Shown here: piece by piece, positions 1 through 11,426 of the stretch
Layout: the number at the start of each line of letters is the position of its first letter
How positions within the stretch are numbered: the first letter of the stretch is position 1
Assembly: GCF_003086295.3 (NCBI RefSeq)
Contig: NC_092039.1
Span: 67,103,649-67,167,648 of the forward strand
Source of the DNA: Arachis hypogaea
Lineage: Eukaryota > Streptophyta > Magnoliopsida > Fabales > Fabaceae
Direction of reading: 5' to 3'
DNA: 64,000 nucleotides
Notes under the pieces: model-generated
Seen by the model: the letters and a program-made list of their open reading frames with translations, nothing else
The model's database searches: none
What the model was told of the DNA's origin: nothing
Translations under genes and position numbers: made by a program

Positions 1-1280
1 TTAGAGATAAAATATAATTAAAATTAAAATTTAAAACAAAAAGAATTTTTGAAAAAGAGAGGGAGAATTTTCGAAAATTAGAGAGGGAAAAGTAGTTAGG
101 TGGTTTTGAAAAAGATAAGAAACAAACAAAAAGTTAGTTAGTTGATTGAAAAAGATTTGAAATCAAATTTTGAAAAAGATAAGAAGATGAGAAGTTAGAT
201 AAGATATTTTGAAATCAAATTTTGAAAAAGATAAAACTTTTGAAAAAGATAAGATAAAAGATAAAAAGATAAATTTGGACAAGATATTTTGAAAAAGATT
301 TAATTTTAAAATTGACTTAACTAACAAGAAACTACAAGATAAGATTCTAGAACTTAAAGATTGAACCTTTCTTAACAAGAAAGTAACAAACTTCAAATTT
401 TTGAACCAATCACATTAATTGTTAGCTAATTTTCGAAAATTAGATAAAAAGATAAGATAAAGATTTTGAAAATATTTTGAAAAATAATTTTTGAAATTTT
501 CGAAATTTATAAAGAAAATGAAAAAGATATGATTTTTGAAAAAGATTTTGAAAAGATAAGATTTTTAAAATTGAAATTTTGATTTGACTTGTAAGGAATA
601 ACTAATTTTGAAAATTTTTGACCAAGTCAATCCCAAAGTTTCAAAATTTTGGAGGGAAATAAGGAAAAGATATTTTTTTTGAAATCAAATTTTGAATGAA
701 AAACACAAAAATGACCCAAAACATGAAAATTTTGGATCAACACACAAGATGCATGCAAGAATGCTATGAATGTCAAGATGAACACCAAGAACACTTTGAA
801 GATCATGATGAACATCAAAAACATTTTTTTGAAAAATTTTTGATGCAAAGAAAACATGCAAGACACCAAACTTAGAAATTTTTAATGCATGGAAAATATG
901 AATGCAAAAATGCACATGAAAAACAACAAAAGACACAAAACAAGAAATCATCAAGATAAAACAAGAAGACTTGTCAAGAACAACTTGAAGATCATGAAGA
1001 ACACTATGAATGCATGAGATTTTCGAAAAATGCAAGAAAAAATTTTAAAAACATACAATTGACACCAAACTTAAAAATTAACACAAGACTCAAACAAGAA
1101 ACACAAAATATTTTTGATTTTTATGATTTTCTAATTTTTTTTGTATTTTTATTAATTTTTTCGAAAATAAAGTTTGCAAAAACGAAAAATAAAAGAAAAA
1201 ATTTTTTGAAAAAGTTTTTGAAAAGAAAATTACCTAATCTGAGCAACAAGATGAACCGTCAGTTGTCCATACTCGAACAA
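1..1280 (-). other. Untranslated leader of element A
   Basis: Very AT-rich sequence, poly-T-interrupted when read on the minus strand, matching the leader of E3. It holds AAGTTTGGTGT-like boxes but no long ORF. Short minus-strand ORFs (for example 685-1035) exist because stop codons are scarce by chance and have no coding character. A splice-donor-like AG/GTAA lies just after the primer site, as in E3. The gag gene would lie left of base 1. Confidence 0.6.
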
Positions 1281-1298
1281 TCCCCGGCAACGGCGCCA
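1281..1298 (-). other. Primer binding site, tRNA-Asp type (element A)
   Basis: On the minus strand this reads TGGCGCCGTTGCCGGGGA, which is complementary to the 3' end of plant tRNA-Asp including CCA. It lies 6 bases inside the LTR end at 1305, the spacing seen in the other Feral-type copies here. Confidence 0.85.
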
Positions 1299-1304
1299 AA
1301 AACT

Positions 1305-3117
1305 TGGTGGACGAAATTGTGATTCCTATTTTGTGCCTTTTGGTATCATTGTAAAATTATGGCATTTAAGAAATTGGCATGAGTGGACACAACTCCGTTC
1401 AACTAACCAGCAAGTGTACTGGGTCGTCCAAGTAATAAACCTTACGTGAGTAAGGGTCGAATCCACAGAGATTGTTGGTATGAAGCAAGCTATGGTCACC
1501 TTGCAAATCTCAGTTAGGCAGATTAAAAATGGTTTATGGGTTTTCGAATAATTAATAATAAAAAGAAGAAATAATAAAAGGGATAGAACACTTATGCAGA
1601 TTCATTGGTGGGAATTTCAGATAAGCGGATGGAGATGCTGTAGAGCTCTTGGACGCCTGCTCTCCTACTCCTTCTACTCAGTCCTTCTTACTCCTTTCCA
1701 TGGCAAGCTTTGTATAGGGGTTCACTATCAACTGTGGCTACTTTCATTCCTCACGGGGAAATAACCTGTGCGGCTGTCACTCGCACAGCTAACCAGTCTG
1801 GAGGCATCACCCATGGCTGATGGCTACATCCCATCCTCGCAGTGAAAACTATGCTAACGCACTCTGTCACAGTACGGCTAATCACCGGTTGGTTCCCGCT
1901 CCTACTGGAATAGAATCCCTCTTTTGCGTCTGTCACCAACGCCCAGCAGGTTAAAGTTTGAAGCACGTCACGGTCACTCATTACCGGAATCCTACTCGGA
2001 ACACCACAGACAAGGTGAACTTTCCGGATTCCTAGGATCCTACTCGGAATACCACAGACAAGGTGAGACTTTCCGGATCCTCATAAATGCCGCCATCTAT
2101 CTAGCTTATACCACGAAGATTCTGTTGGGGAATCTAAGAGATACGCATTCAAGCTCTGTTGCATGTAGAACGGAAGTGGTTGTCAATCACACGCGTTCAT
2201 AATTGAGAATGATAATGAGGGTAATCTGGCTCATAACATTCATCCTGTTCTTGGGTACGAATGAATATCTTGGAATAAGAATAAAAGAGATTTGAATAAA
2301 AGATAATAGAATTTCATTAATACTTGAGGTACAGCAGAGCTCCACACCCTTAATCTATGGTGTGCAGAAACTCCACCGTTGAAAATACATAAGCAAAGAG
2401 TTCAGGCATGGCCGAATGGCCAGCCCTCTCTAACGTGATCAATGATCCCCTAAGATGAAGAATAAAACAAAACTGAGATCAAAGATGTCTAATACAATAG
2501 ATAAATGTCCTATATATACTAGACTAGCTACTAGGGTTCACATGAGTAAGTAATTGATGCATAAATCCACTTCCGGGGCCCACTTGGTGTATGCTTGGGC
2601 TGAGCTTGATCATTCCACGAGCTAAGGCATTTCTTGGCGTCAAACTCCAGGTTATGACGTGTTTTGGGCGTTCAACTCCGGATCATGACGTTTTTCTGGC
2701 GTTTAACTCCAAACAGCTGCATGAACTTGGCGTTTAACGCCAAGTTACGTCGTCATTCTTCGAATAAAGTATGGACTATTATATATTGCTGGAAAGCCCT
2801 GGATGTCTACTTTCCAACGCCGTTGAGAGCGCGCCAATTGGATTTCTGTAGCTCCAGAAAATCCATTTCGAGTGCAGGGAGGTCAGATTCCAACAGCATC
2901 AGCAGTCCTTTTGTCAGCCTTCTTCAGAGTTTTGCTCAAATCCCTCAATTTCAGTCAGAATTTACCTGAAATCACAGAAAAACACACAAACTCATAGTAA
3001 AGTCCAGAAATGTGAATTTAACATAAAAACTAATGAAAACATCCCTAAAAGTAGCTTAAACTTACTAAAAATCATATAAAAACAATGCCAAAAAGCGTAT
3101 AAATTATCCGCTCATCA
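1305..3117 (-). repeat. 5' LTR of element A (1813 bp)
   Basis: The minus strand starts TGATGAGCGGATAATTTATA at 3117 and ends GTCCACCA at 1305. From 2634 to 2756 it holds short GGCGTTTAAC-type inverted repeats in U3. Near the U5 end is a CCTTAC-GTAAGG hairpin (1440-1455). The ORFs inside are not conserved as protein. Confidence 0.85.
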
Positions 3118-3585
3118 CTAGGGATCTTTGAGGTGCAAGCTGCAAGAATCTCACTAGAGATGGCAGACAGTTCAAGAAAATAGGCTTATGGACTTGTAGA
3201 GGATATTCTGGTAAAGATTGAAGACCATTACATCCCTGCTGATTTCATAGTCCTAGAGACTGGGAAGTGCATGGGTGAATCCATCATCCTTGGCAGACCA
3301 TTCCTAGCCATAGCAAAGGCTGTGATTGATGTTGACAGAGGAGAATTGATCATTCAAGTGAATGAAGAATCCTTTATGTTTAAAGCTCAAGGATATCCCT
3401 CTGTAACCATGGAGAGGAAGCATGAAGAGCTTCTCTCAAAACAGAGTCAAACAGAGCCCCCACAGTCAAACTCTAAGTTTGGTGTTGGGAGGCCATAACC
3501 AAATTCTAAGTTTGGTGTTGAACCCCCACATTCAAACTCTAAGTTTGGTGTTGGGAGGTTCCAACATGGCTCTGAGTATCTGTGA
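3118..3585 (+). pseudogene. C-terminal protease end of gag-protease (element B)
   Basis: Homologous to the end of the intact E1 polyprotein from just after the catalytic aspartate. The protease flap and the ILGRPFLA motif are present, followed by three SKFGV repeats. It is broken by a TAG at about 3180 where E1 has CAA, and by a TAA inside the repeat region (about 3496). The catalytic Asp half was separated by insertion of element A. The family role is to cleave the Gag polyprotein; this copy cannot do so. Confidence 0.8.
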
Positions 3586-3794
3586 GGCTCCATGGGAGCC
3601 CACTGTCAAGCTACTGACATTAAAGAAGCGCTTGTTGGGCGGCAACCCAATGTTATATTTATCTATTTTCCTTTTGTTATTTTATGTTTTCTGTAGGTAG
3701 ATGATCATGTGAAGTCACAAAATCAATTGAAAAAGCAAAAATAGAATGAAAAAATAGAAAGAAAAATAGCACACCCTAGAGGAAAACTTGCTGG

Positions 3795-3965
3795 TGTTTA
3801 AACGCCAGTGAAGACAGTAAAATGGGCGTTTAACGCCCAGTCTGGTACCATTCTGGGCGTTTAGCGCCAGAAAGGGGCACCAGACTAGCGTTTAACACTA
3901 GGAATGGGCAAGAAGTTGGCGTTAAACGCTAGAAAGGGGTAGCAGCCCGGCGTTTAACGCCAAGA
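3795..3965 (+). repeat. Array of GGCGTTTAACGCC-type inverted repeats (element B)
   Basis: About five to six short inverted repeats spaced about 30-40 bp, with arms GGCGTT/AACGCC and variable centres. They lie between the gag-protease stop and the second ORF. The same array occupies the same place in E1, E2 and E3. The rest of 3586-4373 holds the conserved GTTGGGAGGCAACCCAA hairpin-like sequence (altered to GTTGGGCGGC here) and a C-rich tract (about 4040-4300) with no ORF of note. Confidence 0.8.
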
Positions 3966-4373
3966 TTGGCAGAAAGGGCATTTTTGCATGCCACTTGGTG
4001 CAGGGATGAGCTATCCTTGACACCTCAGGATCTGTGGACCCCACAGGATCCCCACCTACCCCACCTACCCCACCACTCTCTCTCTTCTTCACCCATTCAC
4101 CAATCACCTCAATACCTCTTCCCCAAAAACCCCTCACCTATCAAATCCCACCATTCTCTTCACCACTCACATCCATCCTTCATAAAACCCCACCTACCTC
4201 ACCATCCAAATTCAAACCACTTTCCCTCTCAAACCCACCCATAATGGCCGAACCCTACCCCCCTCTCCACCCCTATATAAACCCTTCTTCACTCTTTCAT
4301 TTTCACACAACCTAAACACTATTTCTTCTTCTACTCCTCCATTTTCTTCTTCTTCTACTCCTTTCTTTCTTCT

Positions 4374-4412
4374 TTTGCTCGAGGACGAGCAAACCTTCTA
4401 AGTTTGGTGTGG
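4374..4412 (+). other. RGGR hairpin plus G-rich box, internal copy (element B)
   Basis: Perfect 8-bp stem TTTGCTCG/CGAGCAAA with loop AGGA (4374-4393), a 6-nt spacer, then AAGTTTGGTGTGG (4400-4412). It lies 35 bp upstream of the second ORF. It resembles the hairpin-box that abuts the 3' LTR at 6041-6078. Function is inferred only. Confidence 0.75.
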
Positions 4413-4447
4413 TAAAAGCGTTGCTTTTTGTTTTTCCATAACCATTT

Positions 4448-4985
4448 ATGGCACCTAAGGCCGGAGAAACCTCTAGAAAAAGGAAAAGAAAGGCAAAAGC
4501 TTCCACCTCCGAGTCATGGGAGATGGAGAGATTCATCTCAAGGGTGCATCAAGACCACTTCTATCAAGTTGTAGCCATGAAGAAGGTAATCCCTGAGGTC
4601 CCTTTCAAACTCAAAAAGGGTCAACTTTGATCAAAGGTTGGACCAAGTCTTCATGGATACCACTAAGAAAAGGATGGAGCAAACAAGAGATCCCACTCAT
4701 GGACATGAGCATGAGGAAACTCCTCATCATGAAATCTCTGAGATGCCTCAAGGGATGCACTTTCCTCCACAAAACTATTGGGAGCAAATCAACACCTCCC
4801 TAGGAGAATTGAGTTCCAACATAGGATAACTAAGGGTGGAGCACCAAGAACATTCCATCCTCCTCCATGAAATTAAAGAAGATCAAAGAATCATGAGAGA
4901 GGAGCAACAAAGACAAGGAAGAGACATTGAGGAGCTCAAGCACTCCATAAGATCTTCAAGAGGAAGAACAAGCCGCCATCACTAA
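4448..4985 (+). pseudogene. Deleted second ORF (post-pol position), element B
   Basis: It starts at ATG 4448 with the basic N-terminus (SRKRKRKAKA) shared with E1. After about 58 codons two internal deletions relative to E1 (roughly 270 bp and 360 bp) remove the core. The remainder is out of frame and has a TAG/TAA cluster near 4825. The C-terminal coiled-coil and basic tail can still be traced to the stop at 4983-4985. It is a non-functional copy of the 374-residue protein intact in E1. Confidence 0.8.
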
Positions 4986-6040
4986 GGTGGACCCGTTCTT
5001 TAATCTCCTTGTTCTTTATTTTTCTGTTTTTTGAATTTTTATGCTTATGTTTATCTATGTTTGTGTCTTATGATCATTAGTGTCTTAGTGTCTATGTCTT
5101 AAAGTTATGAATGTCCTATGAATCCATCACATTTCTTAAATGAAAACTGTTTTTATTACAAAAGAACAAGAAGTACATGATTTCGAATTCATCCTTAAAA
5201 CTAGCTTAATTATTTTGATGTGGTGACAATACTTTTTGTTTTTTGAATGTATGCTTGAACAGTGCATATGTCTTTTGAATTTGTTGTTCATGAATGTTAA
5301 AATTGTTGGCTCTTGAAAGAATGATGGAAAAGGAGAAATGTTACCGAGAATCTGAAAAATCATCAAACTGATTCTTGAAGCAAGAAAAAGCAGTGAAAAG
5401 CTTGCAGAAAAAAAAAGAGAGTATATGCGAAAAAAAAAAGAGCAAGCAGAAAAAGCCAATAGCCCTTTAAACCAAAAGGCAAGGGTAATAAAAAGGATCC
5501 AAGGCTTTGAGCATCAGTGGATAGGAGGGCCTACAGGAATAACATCCTGGCCTAGGCGGCTAAACCAAGCTGTCCCTAACCATGTGCTTGTGGCGTGAAG
5601 GTGTCAAGTGAAAACTTGAGACTGAGCAGTTAAAGTCGTGATCCAAAGCAAAAAGAGTGTGCTTAAGAACCCTGGACACCTTTAATTGGGGACTCTAGCA
5701 AAGCTGAGTCACAATCTGAAAAGGTTCACCCAGTTATGTGTCTGTGGCATGTATGTATCCGGTGGTAATACAGGAAAACAGAGTGCTTTGGGCCATGACC
5801 AAGACTCATAAAGTAGCTGTGTTCAAGAATCATCATACTTAACTAGGAGAATCAATAACACTATCCGGATTCTGAGTTCCTATAGAAGCCAGTCATTCTG
5901 AACTTCAAAGGATAAAGTGAGATGCCAAAATTGTTCAGAGGCAAAAAACTACTAGTCCCGCTCATCTAATTGGAGCTAAGTTTCATTGATAATTTGGAGT
6001 CTATAGTATATTCTCTTCTTTTTATCTTATTTGATTTTCA
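4986..6040 (+). other. 3' untranslated tail of element B
   Basis: Non-coding tail between the second ORF and the 3' hairpin. A block of about 190 bp (around 5455-5645) is present here but missing from E1, whose tail joins across it. A purine-rich stretch (about 5395-5455) precedes the block. Confidence 0.6.
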
Positions 6041-6078
6041 GTTGCTTGGGGACAAGCAACAATTTAAGTTTGGTGTTG
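6041..6078 (+). other. RGGR hairpin plus G-rich box abutting the 3' LTR (polypurine-tract position), element B
   Basis: Perfect 8-bp stem GTTGCTTG/CAAGCAAC with loop GGGA (6041-6060), a 5-nt spacer, then AAGTTTGGTGTTG (6066-6078), which ends exactly at the LTR start TGATGAG (6079). By position this is where plus-strand DNA priming should occur, although the box is G/T-rich rather than purely purine. Confidence 0.75.
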
Positions 6079-7731
6079 TGATGAGCGGATAATTTATACG
6101 CTTTTTGGCATTGTTTTTAGTATGTTTTTAGTATGTTTTAGTTAGTTTTTATTATATTTTTATTAGTTTTTATTTAAAATTCACTTTTCTGGAATTTACT
6201 ATGAGTTTGTGTGTTTTTCTGTGATTTCAGGTATTTTATGGCTGAAATTGAGGGACCTGAGCAAAAATCTGATTCAGAGGCTGAAAAAGGACTGCAGATG
6301 CTATTGGATTCTGACCTCCCTGCACTCGAAGTAGCTTTTGGAAGCTACAGAAGCCCAATTGGTGTGCTCTCAATTGCATTGGAAAGTAGACATCCTGGGC
6401 TTTCCAGCAATATATAATAGTCCATATTTTGCCCGAGATTTGATGGCCCAAACCAGCGTTCCAAATCAGCTCAAGAATTCTGGTGTTAAACGCCGGAACT
6501 GGCACAAGAATGGGAGTTAAACGCCCAAACTGGCACAAAAGCTGACGTTTAACTCCAAGAAAAGTATCTACACATGAAAGCTTCAATGCTCAGCCCAAGT
6601 ACACACCAAGTGGGCCCGGAAGTGGATTTTTATGTCATTTACTCATCTTTGTAAACCCTAAGCTACTAGTTCTCTACAAATAGGACCTTTTGCTATTGTA
6701 TTAGATATCTTTTGATCACTTTAGATCTTAGGATCATCTTTGGATGCCTAGTTCTTAGATTATGGGAGGCTGGCCATTCGGCCATGCCTAGACCTTGTTC
6801 TTATGTATTTTCAACGGTGGAGTTTCTACACACCATAGATTATGGTGTGGAGCTCTGCTGTACCTCGAGTATTACTGCAATTACTATTGTTCTTCTATTC
6901 AATTCAGCTTATTCTTATTCTAAGATATCACTTGTTCCTCAACTTGATGAATGTGATGATCCGTGACACTCATCATCATTCTCACCTATGAACGTGTGGC
7001 TAGCAACCACCTCCGTTCTACCTTAGATTGAGTAGATATCTCTTAGATTCCTTAATCAGAATCTTCGTGGTATAAGCTAGAATTGATGGCGGCATTCTTG
7101 AGAATCCGGAAGGTCTAAACCTTGTCTGTGGTATTCTGAGTAGGATTCAAGGATTGAATGACTGTGATGAGCTTCAAACTCGCGATTGTGGGGCGTTAGT
7201 GACAGACGCAAAAGAATCACTAGATTCTATTCCGACATGATTGAGAACCGACAGATGAATAGCCGTGCTGTGACAGAGCGCGTTGAACATTTTCACTGAG
7301 AGGACGGGACTGTAGCCATTGACAACGGTGATGCCCAACATATAGCTTGCCATGGAAAGGAGTAAGAAGGATTGGATGAAGACAATAGGAAAGCAGAGAG
7401 ACAGAAGGGACAAAGCATCTCCATACGCTTATCTGAAATTCTCACCAATGAATTACATAAGTATCTCTATCTTTATTTTATGTTTTATTCATCTTTTAAT
7501 CATTAATCCTCCATAACCATTTGAATCCGCCTAACTGAGATTTACAAGATGACCATAGCTTGCTTCATACCAACAATCTCTGTGGGATCGACCCTTACCC
7601 GCGTAAGGTTTATTACTTGGACGACCCAATGCACTTGCTGGTTAGTTGTGCGAAGTTGTGATAAAGAGTTGAGATTGCAATTGAGCGTACCATGTTGATG
7701 GCGCCATTGATGATCACAATTTTATGCCCCA
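6079..7731 (+). repeat. 3' LTR of element B (1653 bp)
   Basis: Starts TGATGAGCGG and ends ATGCCCCA, a variant of the family end GTGCACCA. U3 holds GGCGTTAAACGCC-type repeats (about 6480-6560). A weak TATA-like CTACAAATAGG lies near 6674, and a CCTTAC-CCGC-GTAAGG hairpin at 7593-7608. It also carries the PBS-like TGGCGCCATTGATG near the end. Confidence 0.85.
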
Positions 7732-7767
7732 GTGGGCCTGGACTCGTGCTAGAAGCACAAGCCCTAC

Positions 7768-7975
7768 CACACAAACGCGTGCCCCACGCGTCCGCGCCGT
7801 TTTTCAGAAAAAGGCCAATCACGCGATCGCGTCCCCCACGCGACCGCGTCACCCTAAAATTTGGCAACACGAGTTTCAAACAGAGAGTTACGCGACCGTG
7901 AGGCTACCCTCAGGTTAATGGCACGAAACACTCCACGCGAACACGTGACCTACGCGTTTGCGTCGCCTGCGCTGC
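7768..7975 (+). repeat. ACGCG-NN-CGCGT inverted-repeat array (element C, internal)
   Basis: A cluster of ACGCG and CGCGT half sites with two-base centres, for example ACGCGACCGCGT, in otherwise AT-rich DNA. Element F has the matching array at 44698-44820. ORFs over the array are GC-content artefacts. The stretch 7976-8565 is T-rich and carries no gene. Confidence 0.7.
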
Positions 7976-8565
7976 ACAGCTTATCCAGATTGGCCAAGAT
8001 ATCTTATCTTTTCTTCCCCGAATTTAAATCTTTTCTTTCCCTTCTTATTTCTTTCTTCCTCTTTTCTTTCTTTCTTTTTATTTTTCCATTGGTGTTAAAA
8101 TTTTCTTCTTCAACTATTGCATCTTTTCTTGAATTATTTTGGTGCTTCATGACTTGTTTTATTCTGATTGGGTATTATTATTCATAAATCAATGCTAATT
8201 TTTATAATACTGTTATTCCTTTTGCATTGAAATGCACTGACACTATTTTGCATTACCCATACCCTCTTCCCCATTATTGCAATTCTTGCACTATTGATAT
8301 GTCGTATGCTTCTACTGTTTTCTCACTGCATGTTATAGCTACCATGTAATTGAGACCTTTATTATTTGGCATTAACCAACCCATATTTTATTTATTTTCT
8401 TATCTTTATTGCTGGGTTACATTTTTTCCTTTTTCTCTTCTTTCAGGATGGCCACCAGGGAAGGAAAAAGGAAGAACTTCTATATGGGAGACAAGCAAGT
8501 CAATCTGCATAATCTATAGAGAAAGGCATCAGTTGGAGCAGCCCGTCCACTTGTACATCTTAGCA

Positions 8566-8602
8566 TGCACCGAGGACGGTGCAACCTTTAAGTGTGGGGA
8601 GG
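8566..8602 (+). other. RGGR hairpin plus G-rich box, internal copy (element C)
   Basis: Stem TGCACCG/CGGTGCA (7 bp, perfect) with loop AGGA (8566-8583), a 6-nt spacer, then AAGTGTGGGGAGG (8590-8602). The stem sequence differs completely from the Feral-type stem, while loop, spacing and box are kept. Confidence 0.75.
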
Positions 8603-9991
8603 TCGATACCGATCTCCATGGGTTAGTTATTCTCTTCTCAACACCAATGTCTTATTTTCTTTAATAGTTCATTGTTGCATTGCATAATAGATTGCATGTG
8701 TATTTGATTGTTTGCATTTAATACTAATTGGTTGAAAAATAATAAGTTTCTTTCTAGGACCCTATTTTTGAAAAAATTTCACTAATTTAAATTAAAAAAT
8801 TAAAATTTTCTATGTGTTAAATTTGTTTGAAGTTGTATTTGGAACATGGTTTTTGAGCCAAAGAACACACAACCTGTGAGATTTTGAACTTATTACATGG
8901 TTACATTATTTAACCATAAATTTTTAGTTCTTGTGTGTTTTCTTCTCTATAATTGCAATCTTTGCTTTGTTCCATTCTATATGTCTATTATTTAGTGTAT
9001 TACATGCTTGCATATGATTGAGGCCATTATTTGATTATTAGCTCACTTATCCCAAATAGCCTACCCTTTCAATCACCTTTGTTAGCCCCCTTGAGCCTTT
9101 TTGACCCCCTCTTCTATTTTATAACCACATTACTAGCCTTAAGCAGAAAAACAAATTAAAAATCCCAATTTGAATCCTTGGTAAGCTTAAGATAGATATT
9201 ATGTATAATTTAAGTATGGGAAATTTTATGGGAACATGGAATGATAGGAAAAAAGGGAATTAAATTGAATAAGTTATTTCAAAATTTGGGAAGCATGCTC
9301 ATGTGAAATCAAAATAATTAAATTACCATGTGCATTGAAAAAAATTAAGTAATTAAATAACGGGATACAAAAATTACCCCAATGCAAAATAAAAATAACC
9401 AATGCATATGGGACAAAATTCAAAAATAAATTTGGTGCATGAGCATGTAATACAAAAGTGGGAAAATTTGGGTAGCTAGGTAAAGAACTTTGAAATTATA
9501 TAAAGTGTGTATGTTAGGTGAGATCTTAGACTAAACAAGGATTCACTTTGTTAGCTCACTTAGCCTTATATATACATCCTTACCTTTACCTCAGCCCCAT
9601 TACAACCTTGAAAAGACCTCATGATGTTTGCATTGGTATGCTAAATATTTGTTGATTGGTTAGATGAAGAACAAAGTTTAGAAAGCATGATTAGAGAAGA
9701 GTAGAGTGAATTACCCTATACACTTGAGAGACTAGAGTGATATACACTACCAGTAAGGGTTCAATGCTTGATTCTATGTTCCCTGCTTCCATGAGCTATC
9801 TTCTTACAAGTTTACTTGTCTTTTATTGTGTAATTTGAATTAGTGGAATTTGATTCATATTTGTCTTGGAGAACTTATTTATTTTTAACAAAGTAGGTAG
9901 AAACATTTTGCATGTAGTTGCATTCACATAAATAGGTTGCATTGCATACTCTCTATCATTCCTCTTCACTCCTTTATAGTTTCTCTTAAGT
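8603..9991 (+). other. Non-coding spacer of element C
   Basis: AT-rich sequence matching 45698-47205 of element F. I see no ORF with coding character and no RNA gene. Confidence 0.6.
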
Positions 9992-10030
9992 TTAGCATGA
10001 GGACATGCTAATGTTTAAGTGTGGGGAGGT
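9992..10030 (+). other. RGGR hairpin plus polypurine tract abutting the 3' LTR (element C)
   Basis: Perfect 8-bp stem TTAGCATG/CATGCTAA with loop AGGA (9992-10011), a 5-nt spacer, then AAGTGTGGGGAGG (10017-10029), one base before the LTR start TGATAAACC (10031). Here the box is a credible polypurine tract (GGGGAGG). Confidence 0.8.
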
Positions 10031-11426
10031 TGATAAACCACTATTTTATGATTTATCTTGTGCTCAATTGAATGATTTTATCAAATTTTCACCCACTTAT
10101 TCATATGAATTTTCATGGTTTTACAATTCCTTCCTTGTGATATGACATATGAGAAAACATGTTTCCTATGCTTTAAAAATATTAAATTTAATTATCCTTT
10201 ATTACCATTCGATGCCGTGATTTGTGTGCTGAGTACTCTTAGGTTTTATAGGGCAGGAATAACTTAAAGGATGGAAAGGAAACATACAAAAATGGAAGGA
10301 AAGCACAAAATAGAGTCCTTAAAGAAACTCGCAGCGACGCGAACGCGTGGACGACGCGAACGCGTGCTTTGTGAAAAGTGGCATCTGCGCGAACGGGTGC
10401 ATGACGCGAATGCGTGGCCCATGCAAAACACAGATGACGCGAATGCATGACTGACGCAACTGCGTGGAAAAGAAAAACTCCAGATAACGCGCCCGCGTGA
10501 CCCACGCAGACGCATGACTTGCGCGATCTGCAAAAATTATAGAACACAGATTAAAGGCTATAAATTGAGGAATCCATCCATTCATAGCATACTTCATACA
10601 ACATTAATTCATACATAAATTTAGGACTAGATGTAGTTTTCAGAGAGAGAGGTTCTCTCCTCTCTCTTAGGATTAGGATTAGGATTAGGATTTCATCTTC
10701 TTCAATCACAGGTTCAATGTTCCTTTTATTTATTTTCTCAATTTAGTTTATGGACTCTTTATTTTTATATTGATTTTCTATTTAAATACAATTTGAGGTA
10801 TTTCAGACTTATGATTTCTTTCTTTAATTTATGTTATTGATGCTTTCGCTTTATCCAAATTATTTTCATTCGAGTAGATTTTCTTCCCTTTTGGCTTTGG
10901 TTAATTAATTGGTAACACCTGAGTTATCAAACTCAGTAGTGGTTGAAATTGGCAATTTCTAATTGATTTGGATCGCTCTAAAAGTTGACTAGGACTTGAG
11001 GATCAATTTAATTAGTCTACTTGACTTTCCTTTATTTAATAAGGGATAACTAAGTGGGATTAAAACCCAATTCTCATCACACCTAATAAGGATAACTAGG
11101 ATAGGAATTCCAGTTCTCGTACCTTGCCAAGAGTTTTCTTAATTATTAATTTATTAATTCTTGTTATTTAAATCACTTGTTCCTTATTTCAAAAAAAAAA
11201 AACCCAAAACTATATCTTTTTCCTTAACCAATAATAACTCATACTTCTCTGCAATTCCTTGAGAAGACGACCCAAGGTTTGAATACTTCAGTTTATAAAT
11301 TTTATTGGGTTTGTTACTTGTGACAACCAAACGTTTGTACGAAAGGATTTTCTATTGGTTTAGAAACTGTACTTACAACGCGATTATATTTGTGAATTTC
11401 TTTACCGGCAGGAAATCCGATCGTCA
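10031..11426 (+). repeat. 3' LTR of element C (second family, 1396 bp)
   Basis: Starts TGATAAACCAC and ends GATCGTCA, related to the element F LTR end (CTTCATCA). U3 holds an array of ACGCGAACGCGT-type inverted repeats (10327-10520) about 40 bp upstream of a good TATA box (CTATAAAT, 10558-10565). The short GGATTA tandem at about 10670-10695 lies in the transcribed part. Confidence 0.8.

Larger units (their letters stand above)
1..3117 (-). mobile_element. Element A: 5' part of a Feral/FIDEL-type LTR retrotransposon
   Basis: Read on the minus strand this is a 5' LTR (3117 to 1305), a tRNA-Asp primer site and about 1.3 kb of AT-rich leader running off the left edge. Its leader resembles that of element E3 (58104-59600) more than E1. 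It is inserted in element B: B's protease sequence resumes at 3118, and the five bases there (CTAGG) are the expected target duplication. The partner copy is outside the window. Confidence 0.85.
3118..7731 (+). mobile_element. Element B: 3' half of a Feral-type element
   Basis: This plus-strand remnant runs from mid-protease through the inter-ORF region, a deleted second ORF and the tail to a complete 3' LTR. Its 5' half was displaced by insertion of element A and lies beyond the left edge. The right end (7731) abuts second-family sequence (element C), so B itself inserted into C. Confidence 0.85.
7732..11426 (+). mobile_element. Element C: 3' part of a second-family LTR element (F-like)
   Basis: Collinear with the 3' part of the complete element F (about 44640-48707): CG-rich repeat array, AT/CT-rich stretch, internal hairpin-box, long non-coding spacer, hairpin-box and 3' LTR. 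Its 5' part lies left of the window because element B inserted into it. At its right end it abuts a truncated minus Feral-type LTR, which it interrupts. Confidence 0.8.

Noticed and set aside
10660..10700. GGATTA tandem resembling telomere repeat
   Set aside because: Plant telomere repeat is TTTAGGG; this is a four-unit GGATTA run inside an LTR.
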